Shown: piece by piece, positions 56,121 to 64,000 of the stretch
How positions within the stretch are numbered: the first letter of the stretch is position 1
How the letters are laid out: the number at the start of each line of letters is the position of its first letter
NCBI GenBank assembly: GCA_036426205.1
Contig: CM071570.1
Location: 52,188,984 to 52,252,983, forward strand
Source of the DNA: Ascaphus truei
Taxonomy: Eukaryota > Chordata > Amphibia > Anura > Ascaphidae
Reading direction: 5' to 3'
Length of the DNA: 64,000 nt
Notes under the pieces: model-generated
Database searches by the model: none
Told to the model about the DNA's origin: nothing
The model's input: the letters and a program-made list of their open reading frames with translations, nothing else
Translations under genes and position numbers: made by a program

Positions 56121-57074
56121 TTGCAGTCCTTGTGGGAGGAGTTGAGGGTTTGGTACTCATACGGAATCTCGTGGATTGGAAGGATTTATAGCGTTAAAAT
56201 GAACCTTCTACCCCGGCTGTTATACCTGTTTCAGACGTTGCCGATTCCGATAGTAAAGGGGGACATCTTGGCTATGCAATCTCTAATTTCTAGATTTATC
56301 TGGCGGAACAAAAAGCCAAGGGTCAAGAAGAGAATCATGCAAAGACAGAGGGAAGCGGGTGGTTGGTGGTACCTTGCCTGATTTCATATTATAAAGCGGC
56401 CCAATTAAACCAAATTATTCAATGGCATATGAACCCGGAAATGCGAAGATGGGTGATGTTGGATAGCAATTTATGCGCCCCACTTGAACTCTGCAATCTG
56501 ATTTGGTATACTAAATCTAGGCTCAAAGAAATAGTAAAGCTACTAGCCTCTCTGATCAACTCACTCAAGGTCTGGGAGGATGCTAAATTTAGATGTACGT
56601 TGACCTCTAGACGCTCACTGATGACAATCGTTATACGGAAACCCAGAGTTTGCTAAGAGGCTAGACAGTAAGGGCTTTGAAATCTGGAAACAAAAAGGGG
56701 TGACAAGGTTACGAGATTTGGAGGGTAGAAGTACCATTAAAACATTTGAACAAATCAAGTCAGAAAAGGACATACCCAACACAGAATTTTTTAGATACCT
56801 CCAAATCCTTGCATTTTATACCAAGCACACTTCGCGTCCTAAGTTGACGAATTTCGAAGCGCTCTGCATGGGGGGTATTGACATGCAGGGACTAACATCT
56901 ACGCTATACAGAGAAGTAATCAGTTCCAGTAGAGACTACACACAAAAGTTAAAATATATGACCCAATGGGAAACCGACTTAGACAAGACATTAGAGGATG
57001 AGGACTGGACGGAGATCTTTGACGTGGAAGCAAAGAGTTCCATTTGTATGACATTGAAGGAGAACTCATATAAG
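56121..57074 (+). pseudogene. L1-type ORF2, post-RT region
   Basis: The 56121-56381 frame has GISWIGRIYSVKMNLLPRLL and QSLISRFIWRNKKPRVK, typical of the L1 thumb/connection region. The frame then changes to QLNQIIQWHMNP (56363-56656) and again to the 56700-57134 frame with NFEALCMGGIDMQG and LKENSYK, after which the inserted LTR begins. At least two frameshifts. Confidence 0.8.
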
Positions 57075-58362
57075 TGTAGCCAGGTCCCCTGTCGGTGCGG
57101 GGGCGGGCGCGAGTACAGCGCGTCTTCTTGTTGATGCGGCCGGGTTGCCAGGGACGCGAGCGGGCCGGTTGCCGGGGACGCGAGCGGGACGGTTGCCGGG
57201 GACGTGATCGGGCCATTGCTAAGGCCGCGGTCACGTCACGAGTGTCCCGGCGGCTCGCGGAGCAGGGCGCCGCCATTGTTAGCACTATTGGGCATGCGCA
57301 GGAGCTTGAGAGCGCGGCAAGACACAGAGAGGTCGCGCGTGCGCAGGGAAGAGCAGTCCACCCCTAGGGTGCACAGGGGCAGAGCCACATGACCCCAGGG
57401 AGCCAATAGGGCTACAGCATCTCCCTGCAAGGAGATTGATACATTTTTGCGGGCTTGCAGGCCCTTTGGCAGTTGGTGACCGGAGCAGCTAGGGGAAGGA
57501 GGTAGGTTGCAGGAGTCAGGGACTTCCCGGCACTAGGCCAGCAGTCCCCTAGGCCCCAGATAGCCCTAAGTCACAGTAGCTGAGTTTTGTAGGGACAGGC
57601 CCTAGGTTAGGGACCCTGCCCCATTAGCTATTTGTTAGTTAGGGACACAGCGGACGCTGCGTTACTGCTGAGAGACTGGGGCTCACGTCTCTGTCATTAA
57701 AGAGAACTGGACTATCTTCAGGGTGGGATCGCCCCTGACGGATCACCACGCGGGTGGATCTGGGATATCGTGTAGGAGCTCGTCTGATCCTTTTCGAAGC
57801 GGTTGCAGATCCGAGCACTGGAGTGCTTGGCAGGTACTATAACTCTACAAGTGCACCAACAATCCTATTAGCTTAATTAGTGACTGCGCAGTCACACATA
57901 TCATTTCTCTGTAGAGTGTGGGACATTGTGTGAGGTTGCTGGACACGGGGTGGGATCATCCGGTGGCTGGTTCAAGGGAGCGTTGGTGTCCGCCGTGGCG
58001 CCAGATAGTGTTAGCATCCTGTGAGACGCAGTAGCCAGTGTCTCCTCTAGGGAGGGACACCTGTTGATATGATATGCAAGTACGTTTATGGTTGCTGCAA
58101 GTAAAGTCATTAATTGTTTACATATGTTGTGCTGGTTATTATATGTGTCCTACGAGGAACAATTCCTGCTCTGCTAGGAACCATCGCAGGTGGAGGCGCT
58201 GCACCGAGTACAGTGTTACTCATAATATAATTGCCCCAGGTTCCCCGTGGCGGAAGCTCAGCCCTCCTGTGAGCCTAACAGGTAACGCACCACACCTGGT
58301 AACACTGAGTTCCCCGCACCCACACTATATCTGCGATTGGGTGGGGTGGAATACCCGTTACA
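57075..58362. mobile_element. Solo-LTR-like insertion within the L1 copy
   Basis: A 1288-bp non-coding block starting TGTAGCCAGGTCCCC and ending ACCCGTTACA, flanked by TAAG on both sides (57071-57074 and 58363-58366). TG...CA ends plus a 4-bp duplication are the signature of an LTR. Excising it with one TAAG rejoins the L1 frame (ENSYK then VLMRWYLTP). The left half is CpG-rich (gccggggacgcgagcgg repeats at about 57160-57200). No internal retroelement coding, PBS or PPT is visible. Confidence 0.8.
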
Positions 58363-58830
58363 TAAGGTTTTAATGAGGTGGTATCTCACCCCAGTAAAAT
58401 TATCCAAATTTGTCCCGGGTTACTCCGCCCTGTGCCCTTGGCAGTGTGGAGAGCCAGGAGACCTGGTGCACATGCTGTGGTCTTGCCCCAGAATAGCCCC
58501 TATGTGGGAACAAATTCGTAATTGGCTAAGAGGATCTTGAACCTCAAAATTCAACTGGACCCCTGGTTGTTCCTATTAAACAAACCGGCTCATGGGGCTT
58601 ACCAGAGCAGAAAATAAATTGATTGCGCACTTTGCGACAGCTATGAGGTGCGAGATCGCAGCATTGTGGAACCAAAATTCAATTCCATCCATTGAAAAGA
58701 TTCGCAACAGAATTTGGTTTGTCTGCCAGATGGAGAAGTTAACAAGTTTGGTTAATGACACTGGTCCAAATTTCCAAACAGTCTGGTGGCCTTGGCTGAT
58801 CCGGACGGACATCCAGTCGGGTGGGTAATT
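58363..58830 (+). pseudogene. L1-type ORF2 C-terminus with Cys/His motif
   Basis: VLMRWYLTPVKLSKF is followed by CPWQCGEPGDLVHMLWSCP, a C-x3-C-x7-H-x4-C arrangement conserved at the C-terminus of L1-type ORF2. A frame change near 58540 leads to NKLIAHFATAMRCEIAALWN and TVWWPWLI, then a stop at 58828. This domain is thought to assist RNA binding during retrotransposition. Confidence 0.85.
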
Positions 58831-59122
58831 AATACAGAAGGGCAGATCTAGAAACTATGTAATGTGGCCCCATAGGATGGCGAATGAAGAGGACGTTAAG
58901 ACAGAAAAGTATATGGGCAATAGGGTGCAACGATCTCTCCGTTCCCCCCCCACCCCCTCTCCCTTTTCTCTCCCTTCCCCCACCTTTCCCACCCATGGTG
59001 CTGTTTGTCCGTCCATAGAAGATAGAGTGATAAGTCAATATGAATATGATGTTAATGGTCTGTACAAATGCTTGTTAGACTTGTTGAAAACTCTAATAAA
59101 AACTTGAGTTACAAAAAAAAAA

Positions 59123-59440
59123 ATCATCATCATCATAGGAGTAATCATGAAGAACAAATGTTGTACGTTTTAGCTCTGTATTTTTCTGAGAAAAGGTGGT
59201 TGATGGAGGGATTCCCTGATGAAAAATTGTGGGCATTGATAGCAGTTACAGAAACTTCATCCTACATGATCTTTCTAACTTGTGTGATGCCCACACCACG
59301 TTGTAGCATTTTTTGTCCCTGATAAAGGCAGGAAACGTCGAACTTCTCTTACATGTGGTTTATTTACAGGGATTAAATCAAATGCTAACAGGCCCACCGT
59401 CCCTTTAAATCAAAACAACACATACAAATAATACCTATTC
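59123..59440. other. No recognised gene; possible PLE end
   Basis: After the L1 poly-A, an (ATC)n tract. ccctgataaaggcaggaaacgtcgaac (about 59320-59346) recalls PLE hammerhead-like strings (ctgataa, then GAAACGTC) but lacks a convincing stem II. Confidence 0.4.
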
Positions 59441-60482
59441 CCTTTAGAGAAAGCTAACTACACCATAGCTTTCGCGCTCACTAACTGCATGGCCAGCAAA
59501 GCTTGTTCCCAAGCCAAAAACATGCCGGTGCATATGCTGCAGTGTAACACAGTCTCTGCATACAATGATAAGGGTTTTGTTTATCTTACTCCTTTTTAGA
59601 GCACATGTCCCTGCTTTAGCACGGTCTTTCCTCCTTTCTTGCTAGGGGAACTCAGCCCCACATTGAGCCCAGAGAAACTCCTCTGTAGGTCTTCTGTAAC
59701 CAGCTACGTGGGGAGCACTTCTATCTCTCCCCTTCTCTTGGGAAAACAGTCTCTCTGTCTGGCAGCTTCCTGTGTCTTTTAAAACACTTCCTCATTCAGT
59801 TCATTCAGACCAAGCTCATTAATTAGGCAGCAGCTGCATTAGCCATTCTAGTGAGGAGTAACTCTCTGTGAGCTGGAAAAGTACACTTACTGCACTGCTC
59901 CAGCATGTAAGAGACGTGTTCAGAGTTAAGCAATGGAGACTGTTTTAAGGTAAAATTAAAATAAGGCTTTATTGCGCCTGTTGCTTTAAACACAGCAAAC
60001 ATGTAAATCAGCAAACAAAATCCTCTCCACTCTGGAGTATATATACACTTGTGATCCAGTTCTCTTTAACTACGTGGTTAGCCCAGCGATTCACCAGCCT
60101 AAATCATAGAGACATTTATATATATATATAGATAGACATAGATAATAGTCTTATAAGAAAAGTCTTATCTGTTAGCTGGGTTGCTGTAGGGGAAGCTTCT
60201 CTGCTCTCTTGGATCCACACCCTTGTGTGCTAAGGCAATGTCAGGCTCCAGGTTTAGAATCATGTCCCCTTTGTCTTGTTGTCAGCTTGCCGCTCAAGAC
60301 ATCTGTCCTTCCTTTGTTCAGCCCAGTTGTGGACTAAGGAATCTCCCTTCCTGTCTCAGAGGCAGGCTTTTTCTAACACCTGTAATCAGCCAGGTGGTGT
60401 TAGTCAATTGCCTACGAGCAGTAACAACCACACTGCTGGATTAGAGGCACATTTGTGAACAGGGATAAGTCCCCTGTTACAT
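59440..60482 (-). mobile_element. LTR-like block, 3' end of the coiled-coil element
   Basis: On the minus strand the block starts at about 60482 with TGTAACAGGGGACTTATCCC, just after a purine-rich aaacagggaaggta that could be a polypurine tract. A TATA-like tatatata lies at about 60042-60049, an AATAAAG signal at about 59965. This is a plausible 3' LTR. The far boundary is approximate, and I could not align it convincingly with the right-hand end. Confidence 0.5.
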
Positions 60483-61084
60483 ACCTTCCCTGTTTGTGGG
60501 AAGCTCGGGCTTGCCACCGCCAAAGCCCATCCTTCCTCTCTCATTCGAGATCTTTCTGTGACTTGAATGAGAGTGGATGGAGGAAGAAAACCCTCAGTCC
60601 CGCTGGGATTGTAGCCCTTTCTCCAGTTTATTTTTGTCTCCTCCCAAAGGTGCTTGAGATCAGCACTCCTCAGTAGCTCGAGGAGGACTTTTTCCAAGTA
60701 AAGTCTTTTTACCGAGTGCGCGGTCATGAGATTTCCGTTGCGTCGGGCACTCCTCTTTTTATAGACAAACTGTATGGCAACAGTTGTAGAGCAGTTAGGA
60801 CTAGCCCTTAGAGTTTTCCGCTCTTGAAGCTGTCTTTCTGCACCTCCTCCACACAACGGAGTCGCCAGTTCAGCTTCTTTGGGAATGAGTTGCACTTCCA
60901 CCTCCCTTTCCAGAGAACGTCCTATCTTCTCAGCTTCACCAGCTAAGGATTTTTCTGGTTTTGATTCGGCACGTATACCTTGTTGGGTTGCCTGTTGGGC
61001 CGCTGAAGGTTTAGCTAGTGCTTGCTTATGTGGTTTAGACTTTGCAACCTTGTTTTTTAGGTGAGCAGTGTTCACAGCTCGCAC
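60404..61084 (-). CDS. Downstream ORF of the coiled-coil element
   Basis: A 226-codon frame overlapping the end of the coiled-coil ORF by 13 nt in the -1 phase relative to it. The region is Lys/Ala/Glu-rich (HLKNKVAKSKPHKQALAKPS, EAEKIGRSLEREVEVQLIPK), then SVKRLYLEKVLLELLRSADL, and ends inside the presumed LTR. No protease, RT or integrase motif. It may be the C-terminal part of the coiled-coil protein separated by a frameshift, since it starts at GTG rather than ATG. Confidence 0.45.
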   Translation of the reverse strand: MRAVNTAHLKNKVAKSKPHKQALAKPSAAQQATQQGIRAESKPEKSLAGEAEKIGRSLEREVEVQLIPKEAELATPLCGGGAERQLQERKTLRASPNCSTTVAIQFVYKKRSARRNGNLMTAHSVKRLYLEKVLLELLRSADLKHLWEETKINWRKGYNPSGTEGFLPPSTLIQVTERSRMREEGWALAVASPSFPQTGKVCNRGLIPVHKCASNPAVWLLLLVGN

Positions 61085-62757
61085 TGTACCCTTTTTTCTT
61101 TGTTTTTTGTGACTGTGGGATACTGACGCTTGGTCAGGGTCAATACTTGTCCTTGTAGTACTGTAATCTCATCTGCGAGAGATCCCTGTTTTTTGAGTGC
61201 GTCTTGCAAGTCTCTTCTCAGGGAATTTATCTGTGCACTTTGCTTTCTCTGAGTTTGTATCAGTGTCTCATTCATATTCTGGAGCTCTGTCATTTTTGTC
61301 GTCAAGGTTGCCGCTGCGTCTGTTTTCTCCTTGGTGTACTGACTCAAGGGAATGAAACAGTCTCTCTGTCTCTCCAGCTCTTGCACCAGTTTCTGGGCCT
61401 TCTCCCACTCCCTCTCATACATAGTCACCTGGTATCGAAGCTCCACCTCCAATGATGCTCTGATGACATGCAGCGTGGCCTTTAGCTCCTCATACTGCTC
61501 TGTGGGGACGTACTGGGTATTCAGACGTTCCTGCAGTGCTTGTACCTCTTTAGCAGCCTGTAGATTTTCTTCCTGCAGAGTTTGCTGCTACTCCTCGGCA
61601 TACTGGAGGTGCGTACGCAGACCTTGCAGTTGGTTCTGCAGTCGGTGCTCTGCTTCAAACTTTTCATCTTCCAAACGTTTATTTATTTCATTAAGCTCGT
61701 GCAATTTTTCATTCTTTTCCTTGACGTGGTCTGTCAACTCAGAATTTTCTTTTTTTAATCTTAAATTTTCTCTTTTTTCAGTCTCTGTACTATTCAGGGC
61801 CTCCTTGCAGTCCACCTTCCATTTTTGCACATTTGCATGGAGGCAGGCTGTCTCCTGGCATGAGACTTCCATCTCCAGGTTGAGGGTCTGAAGCTCCTTC
61901 TGAGAGACTTTGAGATTTAAATTAAGATGGAGGATAGTTTTCTTTGAAATGTCCAGCTCCTCAGCAAGACTGTGAAGTTCCTTTCTGGAGACTTCCAGTT
62001 TTGTGTGGCCGCTGTTGATCTCATGCTGTGAGGCATCCAGTGCTGCGCGAAGATTGTGAACATCTTGCTGAAAGACTATAATCTCCTTCAGTGCCTCCTC
62101 ATACTTCCGCTTCAGCTTAGCCATCATTTTATCAGATTGGCTAAGCTTTTCCGCCATGGTGGCATTATTAGTGTTTGCAGCATTTAGCTCGGACTTGAGA
62201 TCGTCCAATTCTGTTCCAGATTCAGAGTACATTGCGAGCACCGTCTTCTGTAGCTCAGTATTATCTTCCCTCTCAAGTTTCAATTGTTCCCGGAGCAGAT
62301 CACAGTCACGCCTAGCAATTTTCAGGGCATCTTCAGGGCTGGTCAAGGGATCGTCACTCACTGGTTCCGGCTCCGCTTCCCTGGGATGGTTGATTGAGGG
62401 TTCCTCACTGTTGGCACCGGACAGACACTTCTTTGGGTCACCCGACTTCTGCCTTGGGCCCCCTGGATATTCGGTCATCTGCTTGACGAATCCTCCATTT
62501 TCTCTAGGCTGCAGGGCATCTCGGTCCCTCTTTTCCTCCGTGGGATCTGCGGACGTGTCTGTTCCTTCCACGGTACGTGAAGAACCGCTTTTCTTTTTTC
62601 GCCTTTTTGTTTTGGATGACTTCGTCCCCTCAGGGATACTGGGGTCTCCATCTTCATTTGAAATTTTAGCAGCACTGGATCCACCATGCTTTCTTGCAAC
62701 TGTATTAGCTGACGTAAATATTTGGTGATCCGCTGCTCCCACTCTTTCTCCTGCCAA
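61072..62757 (-). pseudogene. Long coiled-coil protein ORF with one in-frame stop
   Basis: A 561-codon frame on the minus strand interrupted by a single TAG at 61588-61590. Residues 1-130 are basic and low complexity (TKSSKTKRRKKKSGSSRTVE). From about residue 145 (ALKIARRDCDLLREQLKLER) to beyond residue 500 it is almost continuous heptad-patterned coiled coil, for example LEVSRKELHSLAEELDISKK and LNEINKRLEDEKFEAEHRLQ. Past the stop it continues as KAQKLVQELERQRD and INSLRRDLQDALKKQGSLAD. Its setting between LTR-like ends suggests a gag-position structural protein of a non-autonomous LTR element. A captured host coiled-coil gene is the alternative. No enzymatic domain is visible. Confidence 0.6.
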
Positions 62758-62803
62758 TCACAGTCGTCATCTTAGAGAGCGGTCTTTTCGGTTCGTACCG
62801 AGT

Positions 62804-63097
62804 TCAGGCACCCCCACCATTCTTGGGGTGTTTTGCGGGTGTGACTCGGTTTGGGTTCCCCGTAAGAGATGTCTTCCTCCTCATCGGACTGGAAGGGCCA
62901 CTCTTTTGTGGGGTAGGGTTCATTACAGGAACGCCGCATCTTGTCCTCCATTTTGGGGTTATCAGGTGTTTTTTTTTGTTCCTGACCTCTGGAGGCGCTA
63001 TTGCAGCTTTTGATAGTATATTTTCTAGAACCCCAGCTTGTGATAGTCCTACCGGTGGGCATATTTTGCTTGTAGAGGTCGTAGCTCTCACAGGCAT
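62804..63097 (-). CDS. Short upstream ORF of the coiled-coil element
   Basis: A 97-codon frame (MPVRATTSTSKICPPVGLSQ ... PKNGGGA) directly upstream of the coiled-coil ORF in another phase. An adjoining frame (WQEKEWEQRITKYLRQLIQL, about 62755-62690) also reads as coiled coil, so the true protein may start here and be broken by frameshifts. No known domain. Confidence 0.4.
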   Translation of the reverse strand: MPVRATTSTSKICPPVGLSQAGVLENILSKAAIAPPEVRNKKKHLITPKWRTRCGVPVMNPTPQKSGPSSPMRRKTSLTGNPNRVTPAKHPKNGGGA

Positions 63098-63099
63098 CT

Positions 63100-63643
63100 C
63101 CGTAGACTTTTCTTTCCTTTAGTAAGTTTTAAACATCAGCAGTTCTGTGCACGCATTCTTTCTCATTAGGTATACTGGATGTGCAGTTGCTAAGTAAAAA
63201 CTTCTATTTGCTTTACACCATTTACTTGCTAGGTGCAATCCCTCCGCTTCAGCAAAATAATGTGGTTTTCTGCTTGAGTTCAGTAATTTTCAGTCTCATC
63301 TTTGGGTATTAGGGCATTCACTCTTCACACTTTGGGTGCCTGTTTTACTCCCAAGATACATAGACAGACTTTACTTGCAGAAAATAATATATTCTTTGCA
63401 GTGGAATATTTCTTTCACTCCCGGCAGGGCGACTCAACACTCAGCAATTGGCTTTGGGTTACCTTTTACACAGTTCAGCAATCCCTTTTTTACCCAGTAG
63501 GGCAATTTCACACTCAGCACTTGTTTGCTGAAAATTCCCCTGCTTCAGCACAATCTTGCATCAATTTTCACACTTTTCTGCATATACTCCATTCACAGCT
63601 GGTAGTCCTATGCGGTGTGGCAGCCATTACTTGCGGAATCAGT
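63100..63643 (-). other. Leader region of the coiled-coil element
   Basis: Non-coding sequence between the presumed primer-binding site and the first ORF. The string tgcttcagca occurs repeatedly here and further right (63243, 63541, 63673, 63829), suggesting short internal repeats. Confidence 0.4.
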
Positions 63644-63661
63644 ACCGCTCGTGGGTCACCA
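63644..63661 (-). promoter_or_regulatory. Candidate primer-binding site
   Basis: Minus strand reads ...GAATACA-GA-TGGTGACCCACGAGCGG. A TGG start (complement of tRNA 3' CCA) two bases after an LTR-type CA end is the expected arrangement. The matching tRNA was not identified, and the left LTR copy does not confirm the boundary. Confidence 0.35.
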
Positions 63662-63664
63662 TCT

Positions 63665-64000
63665 GTATTCACTGCTTCAGCACAATTTTTTTTAAAAAGA
63701 AAGCAATAAACAAAGCCTAGCTCCCCTGGAACGCTAAACTCACTTCTTGAACCCTGACTATGGCTGAAAGGCAAAGCCCCTTTTCCAACAACCATATTAC
63801 AAATTATTGTGATAGGCAAGTAAGGTTTACCTGCTTCAGCACCGTCTCTCCTCTTGGGATCGGGGAAAAGTGTCCATCTGTGGTTTTGTGGCTTTCTTCA
63901 GTGCAGTGTAGATTTCCTGCCTGGATGTGTATCCCTTTAATTCTGATCTCTGCTGCAGGTGAATCTTTGTTTCTGTGCTCAGGCTGTTTGTAAGACTGTA
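63665..64000 (-). mobile_element. Partial 5' LTR-like sequence, running off the window
   Basis: If the primer-binding site is correct, this is the 3' part of the element's 5' LTR. cgatcccaagaggagagacg with gtgctgaagcagg resembles cccaagagaaggggagagat and gtgctaaagcaggg in the 59640-59770 LTR-like block (all minus strand), weak support that both are LTRs of one family. Confidence 0.35.

Larger units (their letters stand above)
55600..59122 (+). mobile_element. L1-type LINE, 5'-truncated, with poly-A tail
   Basis: Begins inside ORF2 near the RT fingers and ends with ctctaataaaaacttgagtt and a poly-A run at 59112-59122, as expected of L1-group elements. It has an internal deletion at about 56116-56121 and is split by a solo-LTR-like insertion (57075-58362). 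The L1 versus Tx1 subgroup is unresolved. Confidence 0.85.

Noticed and set aside
59318..59346. Hammerhead-like string ctgataa...gaaacgtc
   Set aside because: No convincing stem II and no nearby TATA-like box; mentioned only as a possible PLE end.
62156..62728. 190-codon plus-strand ORF
   Set aside because: It is the antisense of the coiled-coil frame, which has the clearer heptad protein pattern.
1..64000. Search for tRNA, rRNA and snRNA genes
   Set aside because: No cloverleaf, A/B box pair or rRNA core was recognised by eye; a covariance-model scan would be needed to exclude degraded copies.

Overview
This window is vertebrate nuclear DNA dominated by transposable elements. The mix suggests an anuran amphibian (frog or toad) with a large genome. 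Penelope-like elements (PLEs), a DIRS/Ngaro-type tyrosine-recombinase retrotransposon with an SGNH-hydrolase segment, L2/CR1-type and L1-type LINEs, LTR-like blocks, many TTA/TAA-flanked Harbinger-like MITEs, hAT MITEs with 8-bp duplications and hammerhead-bearing tandem repeats occur together. No bacterial operon, tRNA, rRNA or CRISPR was seen, and no complete host gene could be supported. The only host-gene hint is a CpG-rich patch at about 31.50-31.91 kb with a possible first coding exon. The species call is inference from element content alone.

Layout. 0-5 kb: anonymous DNA, a minus-strand L2/CR1-like fragment (1.54-2.64 kb) and a 27-bp satellite (2.83-4.12 kb). 5.1-7.5 kb: a DIRS/Ngaro-type element with inverted ends, a gag-like ORF and half of an SGNH domain. 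7.5-11 kb: anonymous DNA. 11.3-21.7 kb: three same-strand Penelope-like copies, the first broken by three nested insertions. 22.4-25.9 kb: a cluster of MITEs. 26-31 kb: mostly anonymous DNA. 31.1-33.3 kb: tandem repeats, the CpG-rich patch and an LTR-like block. 33.7-43.1 kb: a 6.3-kb head-to-head inverted pair of PLE copies, sitting inside one copy of a local direct duplication. 43.7-49.2 kb: LTR-like blocks, an L2/MIR-like repeat, two L2/CR1-like copies and a hAT MITE. 49.8-54.3 kb: two loci of a ~345-bp tandem repeat, one carrying a recognisable hammerhead ribozyme fold, plus a DIRS/Ngaro end and a PLE end. 55.3-59.1 kb: a CR1/L1 chimera split by a solo-LTR-like insertion. 59.4-64 kb: a minus-strand LTR-type element encoding a long coiled-coil protein.

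Nothing here works as a conventional gene cluster. The unifying theme is RNA-mediated mobility: PLE 3' regions repeatedly pair a TATA-like box with a hammerhead-like fold, and a separate small repeat family looks retrozyme-like (hammerhead within a ~345-bp tandem unit). Most coding regions are frameshifted or interrupted. Two repeats (27-bp satellite, PLE inverted pair) carry many single-base indels, which may be biology or long-read consensus error. All calls were made by reading the sequence; no database search was possible.
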